Assembly: GCF_021730395.1 (NCBI RefSeq) | Contig: NC_069364.1 | Coordinates: 77,307,501-77,371,500, forward strand | Origin: Mercenaria mercenaria | Lineage: Eukaryota; Mollusca; Bivalvia; Venerida; Veneridae | DNA: 64,000 bases | Direction of reading: 5' to 3' | In this document: positions 1-11,954 of the stretch, piece by piece | How the letters are laid out: every line of letters begins with the position of its first letter | Position numbering within the stretch: the first letter of the stretch is position 1 | Notes under the pieces: model-generated | What the model was told of the DNA's origin: nothing | The model's database searches: none | The model's input: the letters and a program-made list of their open reading frames with translations, nothing else | Translations under genes and position numbers: made by a program

Positions 1-60
1 ATCAGTATGTACAAAACTAGGCTCTTCCGAAATTGTGTAACCGAGTCCATAAACAGGTAT

Positions 61-225
61 ACACTAATACAATAATTAATTAACTAATTCAGGACACTAA
101 TACAATAATTAATTAACTAATTCAGGACACTAATACAATAATTAATTAACTAATTCAGGACACTAATACAATAATTAATTAACTAATTCAGGACACTAAT
201 ACAATAATTAATTAACTAATTCAGG
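61..225. repeat. 33-bp tandem repeat, five copies
   Basis: Five essentially identical AT-rich 33-bp units lie head to tail, each with the core caataattaattaactaa. They sit in the FIG4 intron after the fourth coding exon, about 30 bp beyond the 67-bp minisatellite. No coding or splice signal is visible in them. Near-identity of the units suggests recent expansion. Confidence 0.95.
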
Positions 226-257
226 ACAGATCTAGGATCTTCATGGAGTGCTGCAAC

Positions 258-705
258 TATATGTACATACCTAGGCTAATCAGGGAGAGGTATCCAACTT
301 TAGCATTAGGTAAGTACTGCATTAACATGCACGTATGTGTTAGACTCTAGCATTAGGTAAATACTTCATCAATATATACATACCTAGGTTCATCTGGGTG
401 TGTGTATCAGACTCTAGCATTAGGTAAATACTTCATCAATATATACATACCTAGGTTCATCTGGGTGTGTGTATGGGACTCTAGCATTAGGTAAATACTT
501 CATCAATATGTACATACCTAGGTTCATCAGGGTGTGTGTATCGGACTCTAGCATTACGTAAATACTTCATCAATATGTACATACCTAGGCTCATCAGGGT
601 GTGTGTATCGGACTCTAGCATTAAGTAAATACTTCATCAATATGTACATACCTAGGCTCATCAGGGTGTGTGTATCGGACTCCATCGTTAGGTATATATT
701 GCATG
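258..705 (-). repeat. 67-bp minisatellite made from the FIG4 exon-4 end and its splice donor
   Basis: Units repeat every 67 bp. On the minus strand each carries a sequence like the last 57 nt of FIG4 exon 4, then CCTAG|GTATGTA, the exon's own donor. The exon/donor boundary recurs at 652 (the real one), 585, 518, 451, 384 and, degenerate, 271. The exon reads [19 protein letters not shown]; the copies read [19 protein letters not shown] or close variants, so they are recognisably exon-derived. Reading through the true donor meets an in-frame TAA within the first unit (near 618-622), so use of any decoy donor would truncate the protein. Each unit also offers an AG|30 nt|GT mini-exon that would stay in phase. 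Confidence 0.92.
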
Positions 706-3700
706 ACTGTGTCTTCTATCTTGTATATAGTATGGCCTCCAATCAGAGCTACTTTACTTCTCTTTGTGATCAGCACCATATAGTACCCCTCTAGAAACTT
801 CACAAAACCTTAGATAGAAACTTCAAATACAGAATCTCAAGAAAAAAGAGTGTTTCATAGTTGAATATATTTAAGAGTATGTGGCTCATGGACCCATACT
901 GTATCCTAGGTACGTTACTGCCACCTGTGGTCGCAAAGGCAGAATCAATCATGTCCAGCATGATAAGGGCTATACAAATGAACTGTAAGACTTAGTGTTG
1001 TTATATTAGAACAGTACTACTTTTGCAATAGTCTGAAAATTGGTGATTTTTTTACATATTAGAGCACTAGTAGAAGGAAAAAATATCACTTGCATTATAA
1101 CAAAGCAAGTACATAAATGAACAGTGCCATTGTCAAAATTACTTTAAAAATTAAACAAAAAAATTAAGAATCACCAATTAACACCTCTGTATTCTTTTAC
1201 CCATGTTAAATGAATGACACTAATTCTTATGCCTTACTCAGCATGGAAATTCAGACAATTTGTTCACTATTTTTGAAACTGTGCCAGTAACTGGTGTACA
1301 CAGCACAATATCTGCCGTATATGACGACTGATATCTTAGAATGACTTTACTATAATACTATCACATTCACATGCATTTATTTTCTAGACTACTGACAGCT
1401 GAATGAATATAACAAAAATAAATCCCTCCACTTTACAATAGGAAAACCCAACATTTTTTTTTCAGATTTTTTCAACAACTTACCAACAATACCATAGGCT
1501 GAGACACTTCTGGTGAGGCCAGTAGACTGCTGTTTTTGTTTTGTTGTTGTACGGTTACCAGATTCTATTGTTGTCAACAAGTTCATTATTTCAAGCTTGC
1601 TGTATACATGCTGAAAAAAAATTAATAACTTCTCTGCAAAACAAGAACTTGTCAATACGAGTCTTCAAATGTAAATTGCAAATAAATACCAGTTTTAAAA
1701 ACAGAAGTTTGTCCCCAATGTAAGCAAAGCCTCAGCATGTGAATTTAATTTTCATTAACCTTATGAAACAAATTCATTGTTTTACTATGATATATTTATG
1801 TACGATAAAGCAAAATGGAAACTCCCAAAAGAAGGCCCGACTGAACACTATTACTTAGAACCAGTATGTTAGAACAAAATTTACTATTATATAAATCAGC
1901 TTGGTGTTTTTCAATGTGTATTGTAGCGATATCATCATACATGCAGTGTGTCACAGTGTTCATTCACTGATATTCATGGTACATATATCTTAATCATAAA
2001 GATATTTGTTAAATTCTTTCTATCAAAGAAAATATACTTCAACATCAAGTATATATATGCAGTTAATGAAAATTTCATCCTATACGAAAGGTTTACTTTA
2101 TCATCATGTATATGCAGTTCTCTTGGCTCTGTACGGTCAATCTTCAGCACACGAAAGGTAGTTTCTGTATTGTTGGATCCCACAACATAAAACCTCTGAA
2201 AGTAAGACTGAACAATTACATGTGTTATTAAACTAAATCACAAAAGAGTACTAATGTAAGAAGCAAAACACACCTGAAGCAGTGTGATTATTAAGTCTGA
2301 GCATCATAAATCAAGAGAAGTCCACATGGTGAATGTTCTTGTAAAGCCCTGCTCCGCGGCTATTCAAATTCTATTGTGTGTATGCAACCCATGATTACAA
2401 TAGGTAACAGTTAACGGCCACGCGCCACACTTTATTTCATAGTTCATAGTCAGGATTTTCATGCTTTTTCAGTGACAATTTAATGTTAAAAGGTAGGACT
2501 GGAGCAGGTCTTTAATACTAACAGTCACAGTGACCCACTGATCTCAAACTGATTAGGGGTCATGTTATGCCAAATGGCAATGTGCCTTCAAAGTTTTGCA
2601 AGTCCATGGTCAAATACTTCTCAAACAAAAGCAGTTTGTAAAACACATATGCCTCCCATTACAGCCTGTTGGAGACAACAACTCTAGACCTCAAAAAATG
2701 ACTGGGGTTATCTACTGTCTACAGGAAATCATGCTATAAAGTTTTCAGGCCAGATCGAGACCTAAACATTTACCAGATACTGATAATTAGAAACTAGTCC
2801 CTGACATTTGACCTACTGACCTCTGAAACAACAAGTATCTACTGAACACAGTCATATAATCCTATGAAGTTTGGCCATGTATTGCTTCAATTCTCTAGTA
2901 AAGTCTAGTTATTGATTAGAAACCAAACGGTTTACTGTTCAACAAACACTGTTAGATCGACAAGACAGAAATTGTCACTCACTGATTAAAAAAATATACA
3001 TGTACACCCTCTTCTGTACAATCAATAGGGTCATCCACTGCACATGAGCAATATGCTTGACAAATCTGAGGAGCACCATTGGACTACAGAACACAGGGTT
3101 TTTTTTGGGGCCGTTTTTATAGCCGTTATTGGGCTATATTCCCAATGCCAAAAAGTACGTTTTTTTCCCAAAATGACTGCAAAAATTCCCAATCAACATT
3201 CTGAAAAAAAAAAATCACCAAAACTGCACAAACATTGACCAAATTATGGACAATTTTGTAATGGCAGTATGTTAAAGAGGTTGTACAATGTGAAACAAGT
3301 GTATGAGAAAGTGCTTAAACACATCCTTACTGTATCCTATGGGACTTAATATTTCCCAATCTGGAACATTTATGCGTCAAAATTCCCAATTTTGGGGGTA
3401 TAGGCTATGTTCCCAAAACAGCAAAAAAAAAAAACCTGGAACATCAGCCCTGCAAAATTTGATCAAGGCCAACAGATCTTCCAAATGACTTTTTTTTTTC
3501 AATTATTCCCTTAACTGTTGAATCTTTTCCATTCGTCAAAGTTAGGAGGAGGGTTTTGTATAACTAAATAAAACAGAATTTATCACTCTTTTATCTATTA
3601 TTTTAGAAAATTCGTTGATTCACAATTCTAAGTATTCTAAGTATTGAATATGAAACTTTACTAAAAAAATATGATTGCCACAAGAGAAGTACGTAGCAAT

Positions 3701-6700
3701 AGTTGCATATAAGAAGTGTTAATTCAATCAATGCTGAATAATCCTGCTGTGTATTAGCGACTAAGTGATAAGTCAATCACAGTTGATTAATGGTATGGTA
3801 TATTGCAAAGGTAAACAAAAATGCAATAGACTTAAATGCACCAAGATGACTTATAAAATCAGTGAAAATGTCCTTTAGAAGCACAAAAAGTCAACAAGCA
3901 ACATGATAGCAGACTTGGTTTGATTGAGTCTGTTCATGAGAGGTATGAAATTTGCAACACACCTCATGCCCACCAGCACCAACTTAAGCCTATTCTACTA
4001 CAGTAACAAAAGCAGCCTGATGACAACGCACTCAACTATTTCAAGCCCTTCCACCTAATACCAGCTTACATACAAGAGCTTAAGCAAAATTTTCTAAGTA
4101 GGAAAAGGGGCATAATTCTGGTAAAATGTAAGTCAGAGTTATGAAACTTGCCATGGGAGGTCATCATTTAACACCAAAGACGTATGGAATATTCGGAAAA
4201 CATTTGGTCAAGTAACTGCTGAGAAACATGCTTACATGCAAAACTGTCACAAAATTTCTATGATAAAAAGGGGCATAATTTTGAAAAAATAAAAGCTAGA
4301 GTTATGTAACTTGACCTAAAAGGTCATCTCATGTTGCCACAGACATGTGTGCAGTTTGAAATTATTTGGCTTTGTAGTTTCTGAGAAACCTGCCAACTTA
4401 TCAAATGGTGCATGCTAAAGATTGTCAAATAATCAGCATTATGGGAGTGATAAGCAGGGAAAAACGTCAGAAAAGCTGAACTAATTTTACATAATTATGT
4501 AAGCAGTATGTTTAGTCCAATGGATAACAAAAACAATCTGCATGACTTGCAAGGCAGGATTGTTGTGCTCAATACTTTACAGGCAGGATCATTGTGCGAA
4601 TAATGAAAATAATCTAAACAACTGTAATGGAAATACTGTATAGTGGGTTAATTCTGCGGGTTTTTATTTCTGCTAAATCTGTGGGTTGAGGCTGTCACGC
4701 AGAAATAAATTCCGCTCATTTAAACTATCAGCAGGATTTTTGACGCAAAAATAAACTTTGATATTTTGCTTAATATAATGAAAAGAAATCAGATTTAAAC
4801 ATAAATCAGCTGCGCCAACTTCACTGTCCTAGATTTCGCCCTAGATAATACTAACAAGACATAACTGACAAGAACGATATGCATTTGAGTTGTTAATTAT
4901 GACGTAGTAAATGCGTTATCTATTTCCCATGCATAGAATTTACTTCCAGTTTATGCAAACCACAAAAATTAATTCCTGCTTTTCTCGAAGGCCGCAGAAA
5001 AAAACAACAACACAGAAATAAGCTAGGCCCATTTTAGGACAAACCACTGAATTTTTTGCCCGCAGAATTAACCCGCTATACAGTAACAAAAATAATCAGC
5101 AAGACAGTTATGCTGATAAACTGATAAAGAATATTATCGACATGATGGTCGTGCAGATATCCACTGCTATATTTCAAAGCTATCTGCATATATGGTATTT
5201 TTAAGTGATTCTATGGACTCCCATAAAATAATTATGTAAGTAAATCAATTAATTTTAAGCTGCGATTTTAAGGACAAATATAATTCAGCAGTTCTCACCC
5301 ACTCAGTCTGTAAAAATCTATAAATTTGGCATTATTAAAACAATAATAGTCCCCTCTACAAAATGAAGTGTGTTTTTTCCCCCTAAATGATTGACAATCC
5401 CTGACCACCACCCCTAAGAGTGTCTTAAACTTATAGATATTTATAGTCATAACATTTATAAGTGTTAATAAATGAACATATTTTTTAATTCCCAATATTA
5501 TTTTTGTTCATTCTGTATGGGACTATTACCAGAGACTGCCATAAATTTATAGATAATCTGTTAATTTTCAGATAATCTGTAAAATTATATATGTCTCTTT
5601 CTAATTCCAAGCCATCTCATTGATCTGAGCCTTTAGAAAATTTTCACTTACGACACGCAGTGATATCCCGTTTCTAAATTTTATGCATACCGGTATTGTG
5701 GCTAACCATATGACAGTTGAAAAGGAATAAAATGAAAATTGTATTATTCACATCAAAATAGAAATATGCACATCTGAAGATTTTGGCACATAATTTGCTT
5801 ATTTGAAATTGCAAGGGTAATATGTTACCAGGAAATAAATAACCACTTACTGTAAAAAAAAATTGAAGTGCAGACACATTTATATTATCTATCTAGACTA
5901 TTCTTTATTTTAAAAATGAACATTTTCAGAAAATGTCTTTAGTTTTCAAAAACTGGTACAATTAAAATCACCAGTCTCAGTTCCTCTTGCTACGTACAAT
6001 TCCTGCTGTAGTTGCTTCCCCTGTGTTTTGCTACAGTTCCTGCTGTAGTTGCTTCCCCTGTGTTTCTTAGCATTTTACTTTGTTTCTTTTGTGCTTTGCT
6101 TGTTCTGTTGTCGCAATGCATGTATGAGCCATGCCATGAGAAAACCAACATAATGGCTTTGCGACCAGCAAGGATCCAGACCAGCCTGCGCATCCGCGCA
6201 GTCTGATCAGGATCCATGCTGTTTGCTAACAGTTTCTCTAATTCCAATAGGCTCTGAAAGCGAACAGCATGGATCCTGACCAGACTGCGCGGATGCGCAG
6301 GCTGGTCTGGATCCATGCTGGTTGCAAAGCCACTATGTTGATTTTCTCATGGCGCGGCTCATAATATTATTATATAATACCAGTGCTTATAAATGTCCTC
6401 ATTTTTATTTCTGTGTTCTCTTTTTTTAGCTCTTGCTGTATGCTGGTAAATGATAATATCTTCTTATTTTCTTAGTGTCAGTTATGTTTTATGTTGCTTT
6501 AAGGTGCTCTAACGTGTATGTGATTTCTTCTTACTTCCTTAATAGTGTAATAATATTATCGCAGCCATGTTTAATAATGCTTTAAATGTATGCAGTTTCT
6601 TACAGCTGTTTTATTTATTTTGAACTTACTTACTTGTGTTTGTCAGTAAATAGCTTTAAGCTTACGTTATATAAATGTATTGTACTTTTCTGACTGTCTT

Positions 6701-7091
6701 TAGAGCCATAGAAATAGCCACCTGCGGGCTATTTCACTATTCTTACGGGAGAGTCGTAGGAATAACCTGTGAATAGCCACTTCCTATTTACTTTCTTAGA
6801 CTTGTTGAAGTTCCGTAAATTTCCTTTAGGGTTTGAAAATAAAAAGGTTTTCCTATAAATAAAGTATGAATTCCAGTACTGATCATTCAAAGCAAAATCT
6901 GTTTTAGTCAGTACTAATGAAAAGGGAAAATCCTTGAAACAAAGAAAAAGTTCGAAATAATTTGGGTACAAATCGTTCAGTAAAATCCGATTTCAGTTAC
7001 ACTCGGATTCTACAGCAGATTTAAAAGTTCTTACTGCTTTGGTTTCATAAATATTCACTCTTTGGATAGATGAAATTAAAGGACATTCCAT
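652..7091 (-). CDS. FIG4: FIG4 polyphosphoinositide 5-phosphatase, N-terminal exons (partial)
   Basis: FIG4 removes the 5-phosphate from PI(3,5)P2 and works in the PIKfyve-VAC14-FIG4 complex on endolysosomal membranes. Four coding exons are visible on the minus strand: 7035-7091 (ATG, reads [19 protein letters not shown]), 2097-2195 ([19 protein letters not shown]...), 1484-1610 ([10 protein letters not shown]... to SVSAYGIVG) and 652-808 ([16 protein letters not shown]... to THPDEPR). All have AG/GT borders and join in phases 0, 0, 1 and 2, giving about 146 residues. Human FIG4 has the close matches [23 protein letters not shown] and THPDEAR in this order. This is the start of the SAC domain; the catalytic CX5R motif and the rest lie beyond the left edge. 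Intron 1 (2196-7034) is full of transposons; introns 2 (1611-2096) and 3 (809-1483) show nothing recognisable. The start codon is the only Met that fits the family N-terminus. Confidence 0.94.
3094..3452. mobile_element. Short hAT-like non-autonomous element
   Basis: The segment begins CAGGGTTTTTTTTGGGG and ends in the rough inverse, CATCAGCCCTG. Its interior alternates T-runs and A-runs with repeated 'ttcccaa' and 'ttgggg' words. The CAGGG...CCCTG ends fit hAT elements, but no 8-bp target duplication is clear. It lies in FIG4 intron 1. Confidence 0.55.
3880..3990. repeat. Dispersed repeat, copy 1 (copy 2 at 44397-44505)
   Basis: The core 'atagcagactTGGTTTGA..g..ctgttcat..gaggta.tgaaat' followed by '.caacac' recurs at 44397-44505 in the same orientation. 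The nature of the element is unknown. Confidence 0.6.
4085..4435. repeat. Two diverged tandem units of about 170 bp
   Basis: Two units each carry a 'aaggggcataatt' word, an 'agagttatg.aacttg' word, an 'aggtcatc' word and a 'ctgagaaac' word in the same order. This is a degenerate tandem repeat of a kind common in clam introns; it is not coding. Confidence 0.7.
4634..5085. mobile_element. MITE with 27-bp terminal inverted repeats
   Basis: The left end TACTGTATAGTGGGTTAATT (continuing CTGCGGG) is matched at the right by the inverse of TACTGTATAGCGGGTTAATT. The 450-bp interior has no coding capacity. It is a non-autonomous DNA transposon in FIG4 intron 1; the superfamily is not certain. Confidence 0.85.
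6000..6067. repeat. 37-bp tandem duplication
   Basis: The stretch ttcctgctgtagttgcttcc followed by cctgtgttt occurs twice, 37 bp apart. Confidence 0.9.
6123..6362. mobile_element. 240-bp palindromic MITE, copy 1
   Basis: The whole element is one long imperfect inverted repeat. Its ends read TATGAGCC and GGCTCATA, both arms carry 'gccatgagaaaaccaacat' and 'gcatggatccagaccagcct', and a 40-bp loop separates the arms. A second full copy lies at 49786-50025 and a fragment at 11133-11190. Open frames across it are palindrome artefacts. Confidence 0.9.
6425..6705 (+). repeat. Dispersed LINE-3'-end-like repeat, copy 1
   Basis: Shares a series of words with 40870-41320: 'ttatgttgcttta', 'acatgtgtttgtc', 'aaatagctttaagct', 'cgttatat'. 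The other copy has a reverse-transcriptase-like MLYADDANIFL at its upstream end and finishes 'gttaaataaatgttcttgta', so the family may be the 3' part of a LINE. Confidence 0.45.
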
Positions 7092-7562
7092 GTCAACGGT
7101 TGTATTGCTTTATTTCAGGAAAAAATGTATTTCATCTTTGTGTAGGGAAAATAACAAATTTGTTCCGAATGCATTTATAGGTTAGAGACCACCAATTGTT
7201 TTCCCACAGACTTACATTGTAACATTATGGCGTGTACGGCCTTCCGTACATCGAAAACATGTATATCTAATTACAAGTTTTTTTAAGAACTATCTTAGTT
7301 CTACCAAAATATCGGACGAAAAACATATGATAGTGATACTTTATTTAAGTAATTTTAGTGTGAATGAGATGTTTACATCATTGACATGGCGGGAGAAATT
7401 CATTTGATAAAACTTTTTTTAAATACACATAAAATGTAGCAAATTTTGTCAAAATGTATAATAAAATACTGCAAATGCAGTGAAAAAATATCAATTTTGA
7501 AAAAAATAATCACTTCCTGGGTTTGTTTACATGACTGACCAATCAGAACGCACAGACGTTAC

Positions 7563-8495
7563 CTTATTCCCAGGTATACACACTGGCACCAGAACAGAAA
7601 GAAAATGCCTCTGTACATGTTATACCCTACCCCTAGGTATTCTATAAGAACCATGGTCATGAAGGGAAAAATATACTAACCCGTTTCAATTGCGCATTTC
7701 ATACCTAAAGCACGCAGTTCGGTAAATGTGTACTATGGATATCAAACAAGTGGTAATTTATCTTCAATTGTGTACCGGTCACATTTCTTCAAGGTTCTTC
7801 AATACTTCTTATCTTACAAAAACAACGTGTAGTTTATAGTTATTTCAACGTTACACAAAAAACTTGCTTGGCCTTCCCTGGTGAAGTTCCGTTCTAGATT
7901 ACAAAACCATTCTGATTGGCTGTTGTGAAAATGTATGTCAATCGTCATTTTACTACACATGTTCGATAATATGTGAAAATGCAGCATAAATGTGCAAAAT
8001 GAATAAAATAAACAGAACAGACGTAGACCAAAGCATGATTTCAAATTAACAATCATATACAAGATGAATTTCATTCATCATTTCGAGTTTTGGTTTGAAA
8101 TTGTGATTTTTTTATAATTCTGTTTTTTGTTTGTTTACATTTGCCAAACATGTGCACACTGCAGTGGCCTCTAGACCGAATGTTCATTAGGGAAGTTCAC
8201 GCAAGTTTTTTCTGTAACGTTGACGAAAGCATAGAATATATTGATAATCTCAGCAATATGGAATATTGAGACAATGTGACTGGTACACGTTGGAAGATAA
8301 ATTATCGCTTGTTCAATATACTAGGTACCCATTCCCCGAACTGAGCGTTTAAGTTGAAAAAAGTACGACTGAAACGGGTTAGTATATTTTCCCGTTCATG
8401 ACCATGGTTCTTATAGAATACCTAGGGGTAAGGCATAACATGTACAGAGACATTTTCTATCTGTTCTGGTGCCAGTGGGTATACACTTACCTCAT
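7563..8495. mobile_element. Foldback element with arms of about 210 bp
   Basis: The left arm (about 7563-7775) and right arm (about 8283-8495) are inverted copies. Both carry 'ctggcaccagaacag', 'acatgttat.cc', 'aggtattctataagaaccat' and 'ttagtatatttt' on opposite strands. The roughly 500-bp middle has no recognisable coding sequence. Arm divergence is moderate, so it is not recent. Confidence 0.8.
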
Positions 8496-8689
8496 TCCCA
8501 GTACTGGGCGCGTTCGGCATACTTACTCGAGCTAACCCGAGTCACCCTGGGTATAACACGAGTATAACTCGTGTAACTCGGGCGATAGTAGTTGTGTCAC
8601 CAGAATTCTACCCACCTCCTGAAGCTTGGAAAGTCGGGTGATCGTATCCGAATGCATTAACACTTTAAACAAGGCGTCTTTGGTACACT

Positions 8690-9720
8690 TGTAAAAGTTT
8701 GGATGCAGTTACTATCAAGGCTTTATCTCAATAACTACAGATGATATTGAATTGAAACTTACAAACAAGTCTTTGCGCTCATCAGACCTACCAAAATAAT
8801 CAAAATAGATAATTCTTGATCGAATCTTATGTAAATTATGGGTCTCATTTATAGACATATTGCTTAAAAAATTTGAAACCCATTTTTACTTTTTAAGGTC
8901 ATCACCTAACCGCAGATGATCAAGTCCCATTACTCTTATATGTATTTTGACAAAATTATATCCCTTTTGGACTTAGAAAATGCAATTTAAAGTTTTACAT
9001 GCAAGTTAGTATATCCAAACTAACGAAGATGTTTGGTAAAAACTTCACACAATTCTTCGGGTCTGTAAAATAAGGTCATATCAACATATCACAAGCCTCG
9101 TAACTCTTACTTGAGTCAGACCCCTTTTTAGAGTTAAATTTTTGCATGCAAGTTTTTTTTTTTAAACTAATGCAGACACTGGATTGAAACTTCACACATG
9201 TCTTCCATGTTGTAAAGGACATGTCATCAACTTCCATAACTCTTACTTGAACTCTGGCCAAGTTATGCCCTACTGTTTAAACTTAGAAAAAGCTGGTTAA
9301 AGTTTTGCATGCAAGGTACTATCTCGGCAACTAATGCAGATATTGGACTGAAACTTCAATACATGTGTCCAGTGATGTTAAGGAAGGTCAAAGCATCAAT
9401 TCACATGACCTTAATTTTGGACAAGTTATGCCCTCTTTCATGTGCACAGATATTGTTCTGTTTCCTTGCAAGTTGATATCTCCAAAACTAATGGGAGCAT
9501 TGGGTTAACATTTCTCACATGTCTTCAGGGTTGTAAAGCCATGTAAAAGCATCAAGTTTCGTAACACTTACTTTAATTTTGGCAAAGTTATGTCCCTTTT
9601 TTGTAGTAAGAAAATGACGGTTAAAATTTTACCATCAAGTTGCTCTTGTCGAAGGGCGGTACTAGGTTGTAAACTTCTTATATCTATTCAGGGGTTTAAA
9701 GCAAGACCATAGAATCAAGT
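8690..9720. repeat. Diverged tandem repeat, unit about 140 bp, inside the Harbinger element
   Basis: About six to seven units share the word order 'aaagtttTgCATGCAAGTT', 'ctaatgcagatattgga.tgaaacttcacacatgtct', 'ggttgtaaag..catgt', 'atcaagt..cgtaactcttactt' and 'ttatgcccttttt'. Divergence is high and there is no coding potential. Confidence 0.7.
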
Positions 9721-10422
9721 CAAATAATCCTTGAATCATTATTTCAGTTCTAGAATCGAAAATCATTCATATCGACAGTTGCCTTCGAATAGTGGAGCGA
9801 GCTGTCATTGTTCTTTTAAAACATTTTACTTTCTTCTAAATGTAGAGTAACTCTGAAATGTTCTTTTTGGCATTCATGTCCCTATCTGTAAATACTGCTG
9901 AATATGACAGTGGTTGAGAAATCTGCTTCTTACAGTAACATCCTTGTCAAGCATATTTCGAGGGTTCTCGATCTGATTCTTAAAGCTTGTAAGTTTTCTT
10001 TCTAGGTTCACATAGGACAACTTTTAGAAAAAACATCTAGTCTTTAGAACACAAAATGAGTGACAAGGACAAATAATCCACAAAAGAAGCCACACATTGA
10101 TGTTGAAGTTATAAGTAAAATATTCTACCTCCCTACTTGCCGACAAATCTTCTTTCAGTCAGGACAGTACAAAAACGAAATAATTATACCAAACACCCTT
10201 TTGATTTGAAATGGTTCGGGGTAGTAGAGTCATGTATAGACATAAGAGGATTAGTATAAGTTGTAGCTCTTGCTTCTGAAATAATTTAAAGTATAAATTA
10301 ACATAAAATAGAAATTTCTATTAAACAATATGGACTGAACATTTTTTCCAAGTGTTACTTGATCCTAGAATCTGAAATGTCGATTGATAATAATCCAGTC
10401 TGATTTTTCACTCTGACAGAGG

Positions 10423-10608
10423 TCATACCAGTTCATCTCCAACAGATTGTCTGTCCTCATAATGGCCTTCAAACATATCTATATTAGGTTCTTCACAAAA
10501 ATCACTTATTGTATTGTCATTGAAAATGCAAACATTATGTAAGATACACGCAGCGGCAATGTAATCAACTAACAGCACTATATCACATACATAAAACATA
10601 AAGTCCAC
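10423..10608 (-). pseudogene. Harbinger transposase (HARBI1-like) C-terminal remnant
   Basis: A 61-residue frame reads ...VDYIAAACILHNVCIFND... then an acidic tail, matching the C-terminal 'A(A/C)C.LHN.C' helix of Harbinger/HARBI1 nucleases. The DDE catalytic core is not present in readable form upstream, so this is the decayed end of the transposase of the 8503-10884 element, on the strand expected from its position. Confidence 0.75.
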
Positions 10609-10922
10609 TAATTCAACATAATTTCTGATACGATCGAGGGATACTGTCTTGTCTGATCAGCAGTTTATTTTGGAAAATTAAGTTATTATGTGTCAAAAGT
10701 AGCAACCATTCTTTTTTATTGTTACAGCTCAGAAGCTTTTGAACTGTAAGCATATAGGTAACGTTCTCCATCATTTTCAGTTACTCGATAAAGCGTTCGG
10801 ACTACAATTGTTACTCGTGTCACTCAAGTGAACTCGGGTGATCTGGTCAGAGTTACACGGGCTTGTATGCCGAATGCGCCCAGTAAGTTCCCTGTACTTT
10901 TTTGAATTGGTGGTCTCTGACC

Positions 10923-11954
10923 TAAAGGATGAACGGCTAATGTTGTTGTCGTCTTAGTACTCGTTACCGCAGGATTTATGTACTAGTACAGCTTTAATTT
11001 TGAGAGCTTGGACTACCTTTAAATTTTTTTTAATCTAATTAATGTACTGTCAATTAATTTATTGATCCAGTTAATCAAAGTACACTTTGAGTTTCGTCCA
11101 TAGTCGGCTGATAGAACAATAGGCCTATTTGAGCCGCACCATGAGAAAACCAACATATGGTGCATTTGCGACCAGCATGGATCCAGTAGCACCAATAAAA
11201 CTTTTCAGATTCTTAAAAAATCTTAACAGTAGAATTCGCAGATGCACATAGCACAGCAAACACGATCAGAGCAATGCAACGCAAAGTAGGCCTGCATCAA
11301 AAAACTGTAGTGGAAAAATATAACAGAAGTGTTGCTTCAAAAATGCAACAACAGGTACATTTTTACTATATTCAAGATGCAAAAATGGATAAAGGGTAAA
11401 GGTATTGATATTGGTTAAAGTGGAAAACAGCGCGGATGAATATTCAACAATGAAACCCACGCTCTTCACTGCAGTGTAAACATGGGCACGCATACGCTCA
11501 TGCACACGCACACACACACATACATGTAAACGCAACCAATCGGGGATGTAAGCTATAAACCTACCAACTGGAAACTTCTTTATTACTGTAGCTACAGTTA
11601 TTATATTTCTATCAACTCTTATTCTTATGATCTTAAAATTATCCGAGGCTTTAGATTAAAGCTATCTTCAATTGTTAAGCAATGAGATTTTTCACATTCA
11701 GAGCGGGGAATTTTGTGTTTAAACCAACTGAGGTGAATGTGTAACAAACCGGGTGTTTGTGTATAGACGAAATGTGGAATTGTGTGTTTCAACAAAACGG
11801 GGGAGTTAGTGTAAAAACTAAATGAGGTACAAGTGTATAACTGACCGGGTACGTGTGTAAAGTTGAAACGAGGAACTAGCTATTAAAATGGTGAATGCGA
11901 AAGCTCCTGTTACATATCATATATATGAGAAAAGACAACCGAGGGACTTAATTT
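10923..11954. other. Gene-free stretch
   Basis: Holds only a truncated copy of the palindromic MITE (11133-11190, with 'accatgagaaaaccaacat' and 'gaccagcatggatcca') and a short CA-rich run near 11503-11526. I see no exon or RNA gene. Confidence 0.7.

Larger units (their letters stand above)
8503..10884 (-). mobile_element. PIF/Harbinger DNA transposon relic
   Basis: The ends are ACTGGGCGCGTTCGGCATAC and the inverse of ACTGGGCGCATTCGGCATAC, of the GGGCGCGTTCGG kind I associate with Harbinger. Subterminal sequence rich in 'actcgggt' and 'cgagt' words is also inverted. Near the right end a minus-strand frame keeps a Harbinger nuclease C-terminus. A diverged tandem repeat fills 8690-9720. I could not confirm a 3-bp target duplication. 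Confidence 0.8.
7180..10922. mobile_element. Composite nested DNA-transposon block
   Basis: The outermost ends are GGTTAGAGACCACCAATT at 7180 and its near-perfect inverse at 10905-10922, each bordered by TA. Inside lie two further inverted-repeat structures side by side: a long-armed foldback at 7563-8495 and a PIF/Harbinger relic at 8503-10884. The left end is 88 bp upstream of the FIG4 start codon, so FIG4's 5' leader or promoter abuts or overlaps it. Confidence 0.75.

Noticed and set aside
61-705. CRISPR-like look of the direct repeats
   Set aside because: Units are contiguous without unique spacers, the DNA is from an animal nucleus, and the 67-bp unit is exon-derived.
904-990. Possible fragment of the TTAA MITE family ('ggtcgcaaaggcagaat')
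   Set aside because: Only about 20 bp look alike; too short to call.
5990-6316. 108-codon open frame on the minus strand
   Set aside because: It lies across the palindromic MITE; the matching frame on the other strand is its mirror image.
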